Shown one piece after another: positions 22,055 through 33,318 of a DNA stretch of 64,000 bases. The stretch lies in NCBI GenBank assembly GCA_023105745.1, contig JALGQZ010000009.1:40357359-40421358 (forward strand). The letters are read 5' to 3'. This DNA comes from Austropuccinia psidii. Its lineage: Eukaryota; Basidiomycota; Pucciniomycetes; Pucciniales; Sphaerophragmiaceae. The notes beneath the pieces are model-generated. The model had not been told where the DNA came from, did no database searches, and worked only from the letters and a program-made list of their open reading frames with translations. Made by a program: the position numbers and the translations under genes. The first letter of the stretch is position 1; every line of letters starts with the position of its first letter.

Positions 22055-23016
22055 AAGGGGTAAAAAAGTACAGTAATTTTTTAAACTTGATAAAACATCT
22101 CAGTATTATGATAAAATAGAGTGATATGAGATGAAATTTTTTCAAGTTTATAATAGATAAATTCTATGAATAGTCGGAACCAAGTGTCTCATGGAAGTCT
22201 AATAAGACAATTTTGAGGAGAATTCTCCCTGCCTCCTCTTGAGCTCCTCCGCTTTTGTCGGAAACCACCCTGCATGGCCTGCCAGCATATAATGTGATAT
22301 TTCCTTGATCTCAAAGGGGACCCATCATCCATAAGTAATCAGATTTGATAAACATTTCCCCCTCCCCATTGTCACATTTTGTGAATTATTCAAACTGCCA
22401 GTATATGCATCAAAATTCCACAGCCTTGTACATCTGTAAAGGGGTATATTCATGCAGGATTTACCCACAAAGGAGACATCACCTTTTCAAGAAAGGCAAG
22501 ACAATCCAAATCACATTCCAACCAATTAAAAGCCCACTTCACTCAAACCAAATAACAAGACTTAAGCTCCACTCCAAATGCTTATGTAATAGACTTATAT
22601 TTTTATGTCTGTAATAAGGTTTAAACCATGTACAATGGCGTGCCAGCATACATTGTTTTAATGTTAATCCCCACAATTCAATGTTGACACATCTCTAATG
22701 GAATGCCCCTAAAGGGTCAAAACCGCAGTATCACCATGTGTAAATAAAATATAATATGTATGAGCATTGAGAAGCATGGAATTTTACCCAATTAAACTCC
22801 TAACCAATTCCGCCATCCAGATGAGACATGTTACACTTTATCCCCTGCAGCTCAGCCACCATTACAAATGGGATAAAATCCTCAGCTGGCTCAAATCATC
22901 TCCCCCTTCATAAATAATCAGTCGATTTTTTTCCCAATCAATAACACTCCTAAACACTTTCACATCAACCATAGATATTTATACACAAACCAGCCTTACT
23001 CACAATTCCTGCAACA
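22055..23016. other. Spacer between two divergent relics
   Basis: AT-rich, with no motif-bearing frame. A short plus-strand frame at 22345-22614 shows no recognisable feature. It would hold the promoters of the divergently arranged relics on either side. Confidence 0.4.
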
Positions 23017-25466
23017 ATGACAACCCGCCGCTATTCCTCAATGCGTGTATGAATGTGTCAACACTGCTCAACTCAAACACACTCTTCCCCTGAGGGTGAT
23101 AGGCAGGGAGTTGCCTTCACACCTTTAAAATATAAACAGAATATTAAAAAGCTCAAATCAACCATTGCACCCAAATCTCTTCCAAAAATTCCTACTTCTG
23201 CATCAGGATCTGAGTGCCCACAAATTCTATTGGATCAAATCTTCCTAGCTGATTATTGACAATTGACCCAAAGCACTTTCTCCACTCCAGCGGGTATCAA
23301 TTCAACTGCACAGAAACCATACAGTGGCAGTAAAAGCCTTCCCCCACAAGACCTTGGTATGATAATATCTGCCATTCTATCATCAAGGTATAATATACCC
23401 TGCAGGGCTTCACGCATTCTCAACCCCCCCTGAACCTGCTGATCAAGTCCAGTATCTCAAGCTCAGGTGGTCCCCCACTCCTGCATTCCATATACCTCAA
23501 GATCTCAGTACCATATTTGAACATCTCCAATTGGAACCAGTGATTCAAAACTATATATGTTGTCCTCACTGTTTCTTTCTTAATGGCCTTACTGAATCAG
23601 TCACAACTGACCAACCCCACTGTCAACGCCATAATGACCCAAAGGATCATGATCCCCCTGGCACACAACCATTAGGCAAGTTAATCTATTCATTTGAGCC
23701 CTGAAGGCAAAACACAACCAACATGAAGAAAAACTTTATACCAAAAAAACATTTCATTTATCAACCATTCAAAAATTGGCTTGCCAGATTTCTCCAGCGG
23801 TCTGGGATTATGGAAATTCTGCATCAACATCAACAATCCCAAACTTCCGAATGTTCCCCCAAATGTGACATTTGGGATGGATTGGTCTGGAGACGCTTCA
23901 CTGGCACTAGAAATATTCACGACCCCCCATTCATGTCAATTCCTGGTGCATTGGCCTTCTCCATTTATGTGGACTGGTTTAATGCACATGGAAAGTCAGC
24001 CCAGTTGGCCAGTATTGGACCTATCATGCTGATTTTTTTGAATCTCCCCCTAAGTGAAAGATTGAAGCCATAGAATGTCTATGCTGCAGGAATCATCCCT
24101 GGTCCGAAGGAGCCAACTTCCCTTCAATTTAATTACCTATTAATGCCACTCATCAAGGAGCTCAAAGAGCTATGGCAAGGTTACCATTTTTCACCCACCT
24201 CAACAGCTCCTTCAGGATCCTTTATCCTTGTTGCCATCCTCACCGCAATTGCAGATTTAGTTGCCATGCGCAAGCTTACTGGATTTCTTTCTCATTCAGG
24301 AAAGCACTTTTGTAATTTTTGCACTATTCACAAAGCTCAAATTGAAGAAATTGGTCCTCAATTTCACTACACACTGCTCATACCAAAATCATAATTCAAC
24401 CATTGCCAAATAGCTTTGGGCAAGCCCAAAACAACAACAAGCAATTTTCTCTGAGTATGGAGTGTGATATTCAATTTTGGAAGACTTTCTGTATTGGAAT
24501 GCAACCAGAATGGTTAATCTTGACGTAATGCATAATTTAATACTTGGAATTTTGAAGGATCATCCAACTTTCAAATTGTGCATTCCAGAGTCTGAATCAA
24601 GAATTTACTTCAGGTCCCGCAGGAAATCCAATGACACCAACAGTTCAGACTCAGATTCCATGACCTCCAACAGCTCTCTTGATAAAATAACATTGAGAGA
24701 GGCACGCTCCCTGAGAATAGATGCAGCAAAAATAATAAATGAGTCACTCCCCACTACTTACACCCAAAAAAACTACCTCCCAATTCCCACCCCTCACACA
24801 CAACATCCATCTAGTGGTTCTGCAGAGATTCCTTTATTTGATGCGGATTACATCCCTTTTGAATTGGATATCAGTGCACTGAGTTAGAACCAGATCAAGG
24901 GTGAGGCTCTGGAGCATCTCTGACAAATCATATCTGATACCATAATTCCCCCGTCATGGACAAGAGTACCCCGCAAAATGGGTTCCCCCTCTCATGGTAG
25001 TTTTAAAGCCGCTGAAGGGCTCTCTTATACAAGGTCTATATTCCATTTGTAATTCTCAGTCAACAGATGTCGTTAGATGAACACAAATCTGCCAACACAC
25101 AAAGAAACATGGGTCAATCAGAATAAATTGCAAATGAACTAACCAAGAATACATTCCATTTGATTAGTTCTATCAACATTGCCACAGGTTGGACTGTTTC
25201 AATGGATGATGTGAATGCATTTGCTGAGAATTGAAAAAAACTATGCCTTTCCAATCAACGCCTGTTCCCAAAACAGAAAAGTAAACCAAATCATCATTTT
25301 GCTGATCATTCCTAAACTCTTCCAACATTGGGGCCCAGCACAACCCTCAGCCCCATGGGGTTATGAGTGCTTGATTGGAGTATTTGCAAAGATGCCAACA
25401 AATAACAAAATATGTAGTTCAATTAATAATATCAATATATTCACATTTATTAAACACATGAACTGA
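23017..25466 (+). pseudogene. Tnp2-type (CACTA-like) transposase pseudogene
   Basis: Start near ATG 23017 or 23053 (CQHCSTQTHSSPEGDRQG). A Cys-rich segment, NYICCPHCFFLNG, lies near 23550, then YQPFKNWLARFLQRSGI near 23760. The core reads FSIYVDWFNAHGKSAQLASIG, then AGIIPGPKEPT, AMRKLTGFLSHSGKHFCNFC and LDVMHNLILGI. The C-terminal part keeps IIPPSWTRVPRKMGSPSHGS and PNHHFADH. This order of conserved blocks is that of the Transposase_21/Tnp2 family, which cuts and pastes CACTA-like DNA transposons. Stops near 23701, 24071, 24921, 25126 and 25232 and several frame changes kill it. I could not identify terminal inverted repeats. Confidence 0.85.
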
Positions 25467-26869
25467 ATGAGACTAGCTTCTTGAAACTCTGAATAGATGA
25501 TTTAGATAAAACCTTACTTCAACATATCTGTCGATGTTCCAACCTTTCTGTTCTCCTGAAATCCCCATCCGTCCCATGTAAAATAAAAAAACTTTTTGAA
25601 TCACAGCCACCTGCCCTGTTCAATCACTAAAAATATAACAAACAATAACTCCATGACCAACAAAATTATGATTTCCTGGTTGAGTACTTACAGAATTTTC
25701 ATTCCACAATAGAAATAGTTTAATGGATCAGCTTAGACACTACCATACAATCCACAAGTCATCCCACTTCAAGGACTTTCTCACCTTGGTATTTTCCAAT
25801 TTCAAACATTAATATTGAGAACAATATATTTTCAACTGTCTCCAAAAATGTCAGAAACAGTCTGATATGTTTTCTGAGGGGCAACTCACGACATTTTGGT
25901 GTTATTAATAGCATTTTTAAGGTCTCTGAGCCATCTTGCATTCTGAACAATAACTTTCTAATATTAAAAACTTGGAAGATTGTTGTGAATTTCTTACCAG
26001 ATTGGCTGAATCTCAATATTTATAAAGCTCTTGGATTTGATGATGGAATTTTGATTATATCTGGAGAAGAAATAGAAGGTAACTGTGGATTGTATGATAA
26101 CAATGTTATGTCATGTGGACTGCTTGTAATGATAAAACCATTATGTCATGATATTTAGTCTACAAAAATGCAAATCTCTCAGATTCATTATCAATTTTGC
26201 TATTTAAATAACTGCCTTAAAATTTGGTGACAGAGAGATGCCATTGTGGCAAGCAAAGCCCATTATTTCACATTGCCACAAAGAAATTACTATTTTGAGA
26301 TTGGGTACAGTGTGAATAAGCCAATTTCAATGATCAAATGACCCACACACTCACCTATAACAGAATCCAAAATGTCCAACTGAGCCATCATCACATTGGA
26401 AGGGGAATCGGCCCTTACGCACCCGCCCCTGCACAGGCACACACACATGCCAATGCAGCCTCACCAAACCAGCAGTATTGTGCGGCGGACTCTACTAGTG
26501 GCATCCGCAAAATGACAATCCCACAGAGGTGGAGTTCTTTCATGGATGACCTCGTGAAGTCAAACCCCCCCCTCAACATCAAGACTGGTTGAAGGACCTC
26601 TTTGATGTGTGCGTGTGGAAACCGGTGGGTCTTGTGTAGTTTTTACCAACTTTTGGATGGTTGAGGGAGGATCCGGTGGTGAGGAATCTCATTTGAAGGC
26701 ACAGGGGAACAAATATTGGTGGATGTCACAGGATTTGGTGTAAGACTAGAGTGTGACGTGTGCTTGAGGTGAGCTTTACTTTTATCCTGATTGATGTTTA
26801 CTTGACGTGAAGTCAATTGCCAATGATTGACGCCAGATTTGCCCTGGTGATTCATGACTGTTTTTGTCC
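25467..26869. other. Unassigned stretch
   Basis: No gene recognised. Open frames at 25759-26016 (-), 26338-26592 (+) and 26643-26855 (-) lack familiar motifs. The 26400-26600 part is noticeably less AT-rich than its surroundings and may be an old exon or repeat. Confidence 0.35.
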
Positions 26870-27629
26870 ATCAATTCAATCCAATTCAATTAAATTAGAT
26901 GTTTAAACAGGTAAAGTTTCATTATATATAAGATCTTATTATTAAAGTATTTCTTAAGTATTTCATTCTTTATAAATCTTAAATTAAAGAATTGAGATCA
27001 TAGAAATTAGATTATTGTTGTAATCACCAATAATATATTTTCTTTTATAAAATCATTGTCTTAAAATATCTTTTAAAATCCACAAATTCCTCTTAAAAAC
27101 TCTTTAAATAATATCTTTATTATAAAAAGTTGTTTTATCTTTCAAAATATTGATCTTGGCATGTTTTCAAATTATAATAATTCTTTACTATAATAACTGT
27201 TGTATTTGACTTCTTGTATCAATTATATATTATAAGTATGATCTATTATTAGTTTTTTAATATAGAATTTTTTATAACAATTATATCTAGAAAGTGTGTG
27301 TTATAATTTATTCTTTTATAAATAATATTGAAATCATTTATAAGTGGCTAAGTATTTATATTTTCCACGTGTAATTGTCTCATTAAGATCTTTAAACCTC
27401 TTATTGTGATACCTTTCAGTGACTATAACAGTAATAGAATAATTATTAAGCATTTTCATTATTATATAATATAATAATAATTAAATTTATTTTTTCAATA
27501 TAATTATTTTTGAAATTATATTTAATTTGTGGTTATAATATTTTGTTATATTATATTTTTCTACTGAGGAAATTCATAGTCCTCTTGATATTATTAATAT
27601 TATCAAGAGTTTCATAGACAAACCTTACA
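26870..27629 (+). repeat. LTR-like fragment of the R3 family, plus orientation
   Basis: Very AT-rich. It ends gaaattcatagtc...gtttcatagacaaaccttaca, nearly the same as the end of the R3 LTR (gacattcatagt...gtttcatagtcaaaccttaca at 58709-58771). The left boundary is not clear. Its orientation is opposite to the gag fragment and LTR that follow. Confidence 0.5.
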
Positions 27630-28562
27630 ATTTCTCATATTTTAATCTGGCTTCCTCCTTTATCTGAAATTCAATAATTGTTCTGGCCATCTGAAATACA
27701 TTTTCCATGGCATCCTGCTGAATCTTTGGGATTCTGTAGCCCTGTCTGTAAGCTTTTGTGGCTGGTGCTTTGCCTTTGCCCTTGTTCTGAGGTTGTGGCT
27801 GCTTTTTCACATTGTATTTGCTGCTTCTGGCTATTGGGGCGGTTTTTGGCACTTGCTTGGGTGGTGGAGGGTTGTTTTTCCTCCATTATTCTGTTAAAAG
27901 AATCATTTTTTTCTTTTCCATCAATGGATGCCATCAATTGAGTAACCTGCAAGTTCTGGGATGGCCCAGGAATTTTCTCACAGTCAGGTAGGAATTCATG
28001 TGGTTTTTCCACAGATCTGCAAGGATCTGGTACTCTTTTTTCTGCAATGCATTTTTTTAGGCATTCTGCCTGGCTTTTCATATGTCCACTGAGGCTTCTT
28101 GTGGCAGTGTCAGCTCTGTTTGAAGGTAAAGCAGTATTTTCAGCTTCAGAATCGCATAATTTGTCAGTTTGGGATCCAATTACTGACCCTTGTCCTTCTG
28201 TAACTTATTGGCTTCTGCCATAATCTTGTCTATAACCTTTTTTTGGAGCTGCTTGAGGGGTTATAGCTGGCTCCTGATATGGTTGAAGGCATATTTTATG
28301 ATTAAAAAGCTTAAAAATTGTAATTTTAGGTCAAAAACTTACTATTGGCCAAATTCTTTGCCTTTTGAAGGGTATTACTTATTTCAAAGCTAATTAATTC
28401 AGGAGAAATTTGCTCTGGTTGCTTGTTCTGAGTTATAATAACTGTGCTATTACAGTTAGAATTGGAAGTACTGGCAGGAATAATGCTAGTAGCTGTTGAT
28501 GCAGTTTCAATATTTTCTTGTCTTACCACGTTTTCAGATACTAAAATTAATGAAAAAGGCAA
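27625..28562 (-). pseudogene. Gag N-terminal relic of the R2/R3 family, with both overlapping frames
   Basis: An acceptor-like attttag near 28540 is followed by an open frame without ATG (VSENVVRQENIETAS), then a donor-like gtaagt near 28340. The next part (28081-27671) is open in two frames. One ends ...LQNPKDSAGCHGKCISDGQN. The other contains GYRIPKIQQDAMENVFQMAR, which matches R3's GYRIPKIQ-type segment (SYRIPKIQKDAMDNVFNMAR at 60015-60070). The second frame is -1 relative to the first, the same relation as in R2 and R3. Its TAA stop lies inside the terminal ccttaca of the adjoining LTR fragment. No pol survives. Confidence 0.65.
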
Positions 28563-28743
28563 TTATTTAAGTAAAGAAAAGGATTATTCAAAAGAGAAAT
28601 GAAAAAAAACCTCACTTATAATATGAAAAATTTTATTTTTGATGAAATTTTTGAACTATAAGTATTTTTGATGAATTTTTTGAATTTTTCAATATAAGAA
28701 AAGGGAATTTCAAAGGAATAAATTTTTTTTAAAGGTAAAATAT

Positions 28744-28760
28744 CACAGCTGGCCCCCAAA
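28744..28760 (-). other. Primer-binding site of the gag relic
   Basis: On the minus strand, the LTR end (ccttaca) is followed by tttgggggccagctgtgat, nearly the same as R3 at 58772-58790 and R2 at 40098-40114. Confidence 0.65.
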
Positions 28761-29615
28761 TGTAAGGTGTGGATATGAAACTTTGATTAAAAGTCAAATA
28801 CGTTTCCTGTCCTCAAAAGTTTTGAAGGTAAAAATTGATTAAAGATAGTATGAAATAAGATTTTTAAGAGAAAAAAAATTTATTGTTTTTAAATTTATTA
28901 TTATAAAAAATAATATTATAAAAATTCATTGTTTTACCAACAACAAAAATTTATCCTAAAATACTCTACAAGATATATTTAAGGCTACAAAAGAAATTTC
29001 TTCCAGAGAAATTTCAATTGGAATTAATAAAGAAAAGAACTGCAGGAAATTGATATAAGAACAGAGTCTTTAAAAATATTCTTAAAGAGAAAAAATGCCC
29101 AAAAGTGACCAAAGTGGATTTTGAAATGAAGTGACAAGGTTAACAGTGATGAAAGATGCTTTAATTCACTTACGGGGTGGTTCAATGGGTAAAAATGATT
29201 ATAAGAGTTACAAACAATGACTATAATGATTTTTTCATGTGGCTAAAAGGCTAAAGATAACACAAAAAGGGTGTTTGGAATATTTTATTTATTGGTTCAA
29301 CAGTGTTTAAACTAATTATAAAAGGAAAAGATTCTAACATGAAGAGAAAAGTGGGACAAAGAAGACATTCTTTTGTAGCCATCAATTCTCTTACTCCAAA
29401 AGTAAGATTTGCTCTTGTCAGTCGTGGAAAACACTCTGATAGAAGAAAAGCCAATTTTGGCATCATTGAACCCTGCTTTAGACTAAAAAAGGGTTGGTTT
29501 CAGCCATTTTTGACCCTCAAATCAGCCATTGCTATAGTAATACCTTGTTTTAAGCCTTCAAAACACATCAGAATTTTTGCAAGAGAAGTCAAAACCGGTT
29601 AAATCTGTTCTTACA
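28761..29615 (-). repeat. Probable LTR of the gag relic
   Basis: On the minus strand it ends gtttcatatccacaccttaca, like the R3 LTR. A possible start, TGTAAGAACAG, is at 29615. The right limit is tentative because no target duplication was found. No coding signal: the plus frame at 29303-29602 has no motif. Confidence 0.4.
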
Positions 29616-30579
29616 ATGTTTTTCTCATCTTAAGGGTAGTCTTACCCTCTTGGCAACAGTTAAAATTGCTCTGGTTGGTATCAAAACCTCATCATCAATT
29701 GAGACACTAACCCTGTGACTCAATTCCAGGCCAAAAGTAATTAATGTTTGCGTGAATTTTGGCATATCATGCCTGTAAGCAAGGAATTTGGGGGTCTGGA
29801 TCCCCTTGGCACCAAGATTCATTTTCCCCCATAATCAATCTTTCCAATTGATCTTTTCTTTAATTCCTCATCATGTGTTATACTTATAGTTTACATATGT
29901 AACTCAATTGATTTTTTACAGTACACAACTGTAATAATTGACACCTCATATTTAAATTGAAGTTCAATTATGTAATACACACGCACATTTTGACATTTCA
30001 ATTGAAAATACTTCAATTCCTCATAGCTTCCAAACTACCCATAACACCTCAATTATCACACAAAAATTGATGGTTAATACTGCATTTGATGTGAATTAAA
30101 TTAAGTTTTTGAATATTTTTCAACTTTTGTACATAAAATACTAAAAGCTTGATTTAAGCTTATTTAGAGTTGAGCTGCAGATATTTTGCCCAGAGGTGAC
30201 CCCACCTTGATGTTTTATCAGGAGTCCAATGGTTAAATAATTTTTTTATGTTTCTTTTTAGGATAAAAAGTTATAAGAATTTTTATTTAACTTTTTCCAA
30301 AAATATTTTAATTTTGGTATTTTTGTTTAAACTTCATTTTTACTTAATCTCTTCAAGTAAAAATGTGTTTTCACAAATTCAAATTTCAATTTAGTTTTAA
30401 CTTTAAATTATAATTCAGTTTTTGTTTTTGTGTATGAATTTTTATTTATATCTTTATTTGGGTTTGATAATATGAATAACTTTATTTTATTTATAATTGT
30501 ATATTGTTTTATTATTTGTGGTCTTTTGGGTATCTGAAAACACCTCTAAGGCTCACAGGAATCTATCAGTCAGTTTGGA
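29616..30579. other. Unassigned AT-rich stretch
   Basis: A minus frame at 29822-29625 has an even amino-acid composition (MNLGAKGIQTPKFLAYRHD...) and could be a gene fragment, but I do not recognise it. The rest shows nothing. Confidence 0.35.
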
Positions 30580-31630
30580 CAAATTATTATTGAAACTATC
30601 AATAATAATTGTTAAATCAACTTTCCACACCAATTTGGATGGAAAAACTCAACTTTAAGGGCTTCATGTGAAGAGAAAGCCAAACAATATACACTTTGTA
30701 TATATTAAAAAGAAATTAAGTAAAAGAAATATGATTATATTTCTTTGTGAAGGAGTATTATTGTTCAAATTTCAATAATAATGACCATGATCAATTTTTC
30801 CACACCAATTTGGGTGAAAGAAGAAAATGATTTTAAAAGTTTTTTCTTGGATAAAAATCCAAATAATATACACTTCTTATATATTATTGAAGTAAGTTTA
30901 GAAAAATAAATATGGTTTTATTCCTCTTTAAATGGTTATTATTATTGAAATTAGCAATAATAATGATAAAAATCAATTTTTTATGTTAATTTGGGTAAAA
31001 AATTGAATTATAATGGTATTTCTACAAGAAAAAACTCTATGAATATATAATTTGTATATATTATTATGACAAAATCAGTGAAAGTAAAAAATATGCTTAT
31101 ATATTTTTTGTAGTATTATTATTTAAATTATCAATAATAATGATAATAATCAATACTTCATGCCAAGCTGGGTGAAGAAATGAATCATAAGAGTTTTTCT
31201 TTGATAAAAATCCGAAAAACATATACTTTTTATATATTATGAAAAAAAACAATAATAAAATATGATTATATTTTGCCATGAATTATTATTATTGAAATTA
31301 GCAATAATTATTATAATCGTCAATTTTGCACGCCAATTTGGCTGCAAAAATTAATTATAAGAGTTTTCCTTCATGAACAATTCAAACAATATATACTTTG
31401 TATATATTATGAAAAAAAGATCAATAATAAAGTATTATTATATTTTATTATTAAGTGTCATTATTGAAACTATCAATATTAATGATAATGGGCAATTTTT
31501 CATGCCAATTTGGGTGAAAAAATAAATTATAAGAGTTTTTCTTTAAGAAAAATTGAAAAAATATATACTTTGTATTTCTTATTATGAAAAAAAACTAAAA
31601 AAAATATGATTATATATTTTTTTAGAAAAT
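30580..31630. repeat. Six degenerate ~175-bp tandem repeats, each with two hairpins
   Basis: Units begin near 30587, 30760, 30945, 31125, 31285 and 31458. Each has TTATTATTG, 5-7 nt, CAATAATAA; then caatttNNNatgccaatttggg; then tata-cactttg-tatatatta. The first and last blocks are inverted repeats. Divergence between units is substantial, but pairing in the first hairpin is mostly kept. Confidence 0.8.
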
Positions 31631-31859
31631 ATAGTATTTTATAAATATAAATTATATATTTATACCTGTTCAAAATGATGAAAAAATATTATTTTTCAGG
31701 AAGAATATGTATACAGTTTTTTTTATTTTTTTCAGTGAAAAAACAGAATAGAGAAAAAACACAGAATTAATACCCTTCAGAACTTCTTATGCCTCAAGAA
31801 AAGTTAAAATAAGCAGCAAAACAGGTCTAAAAACTTTAAAAGTCATTGAAATAAGCTAA
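31631..31859 (-). other. Probable leader remnant of old element B
   Basis: It joins, across the R2 insertion, to 41550-41589, which carries element B's primer site. On the minus strand it is therefore just downstream of that site. No gene seen. Confidence 0.4.
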
Positions 31860-31864
31860 ATTTT
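31860..31864. repeat. Target-site duplication of R2 (atttt), left
   Basis: atttt precedes the left LTR and recurs at 41545-41549 right after the other LTR. Five bp is typical for Gypsy integrases. Confidence 0.85.
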
Positions 31865-33294
31865 TGTCAGGATGATACTATGATAAAGGTATAACTAGGC
31901 TAATTACAACTTTAACTGTGTATGTGACACGACAGAAAATGATTTAAAAAAGGTTTATAAAGGTTTATAATGAGATAAAAGGGTTCTACTATTGAGAAAT
32001 AGTGGTGGTGAGCGCTATTGAGAACCCTGGGTGCAGGCTTTATCTGTTGGATTACAATAATAAAGTCTACAATAATTAAAGATTATAATTATACCTGATT
32101 ATTTAACCAAGAGTAAAACTGTTTTTGACAGTTTACTACGTAGGTTATTCAAGAGCAGGATGAGGAAAGACTTTTGGCTGTGAAAAGCGCTCCTTTTATC
32201 CTAAAATTGAGGTGGAAAGGCTGCTAGACCTTTCCACGTAGAGGAAGTGAAGATTTTTCACTCTCTATGACAGGCTTGTGGTTTGCAAACAGCCTGTATA
32301 CCCTGTATTGGGCTCAGATGTGGTTTTGAAACCACATCTGGGCGGTTTTCACCAATACAGGGTGAAAATTTTCATCTGGGGACCTCACAGCCTGATTCTG
32401 ACGTGTATGACGCGTAGAATGCTGTACAGAAACTGTATGGGACCCCAGTATTGACTGACATATGAGGTATTGAAGTAAAAACATGCTTCTTCGTCTATTT
32501 GACACCTCATATTCATGGTTATGGGATATTATCCCATGGTAAGGCTGTATCTGACAGCAGGTGGGATTTTGACCTTAAAATGGTCATAACTCTGTCAGTT
32601 TTTGAGATATCAAGCTCAAAGTTGGTTCATTGAATAGCTCTGTATGAGCTCTACACAATGGTACCCAACTTGACATGGTTATCATTAAATATGACAAAGT
32701 TATCCCATGTACAAGTATTTTTGTACATTGGCTTGGTCTGGTCAAAAGCTGTATTAAGCTTGTTTGGCCAATAACTTCTGTTGTAGTTGAGTTATGAGAA
32801 AATGGATGGCACAAACAGATAGCCCTGATTGTGCTCTTTCCAAAAAGACCCCACTTCAGGTATCTCACACTAAAACTGTAAAAGTTAGATGAGAGGTGAA
32901 TGTTTTGTTCACCCTTATTTGGTCTGAATTTGACCATAACTCAAGTAATACTGGTGCTAGCTCAGTTTGGATGGTACCATTGGATAGCCCTGGCTTAGAG
33001 CTTCATTTTGAGTACCCATTTGATGGGGTTAAGCCTCTCCTTCTAGATTTTAGATGAGAGGTGAAAACTAAGGTTTATGCTCAGCAATAACTTTGAGCAG
33101 GAATAACTTTGTTATTTCTTGTCCTATGGTGATGGGACTTATATTTTCAGAAAGAGGTGAGTTTCCTCGCTCTTCTGATACCTTTTGAGCTAATTTGGCT
33201 CAGCTCCATGTTTTGGTGGTATTTTGGCTATACCATTGGTTTATGGTATTTTGGCTGTCATGCTTGTGCTCTGGTTTTGAGTCACAGGCTGACA
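31865..33294 (-). repeat. 3' LTR of R2
   Basis: Plus-strand ends are TGTCAGGATG...CAGGCTGACA, with a 6-bp inverted terminus TGTCAG/CTGACA. Inside, three degenerate units about 170-185 bp apart contain the core tagcYctg (near 32635, 32820 and 32985), linked to an atggNacc or atggcac block. Confidence 0.93.
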
Positions 33295-33310
33295 TACCCT
33301 CCCTCTAAAA
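33295..33310 (-). other. Polypurine tract of R2
   Basis: Read on the minus strand, tagagggagggta abuts the 3' LTR. Confidence 0.75.
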
Positions 33311-33318
33311 AAGGCTCA

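Noticed and set aside
22345..22614. Small gene between the divergent relics
   Set aside because: 89 codons with no motif, in AT-rich spacer; chance frame.
17275..25466. RIP-type mutation as the cause of decay
   Set aside because: Some stops fit C-to-T, but others would need G-to-T or A-to-T changes, and I cannot measure dinucleotide bias by eye.
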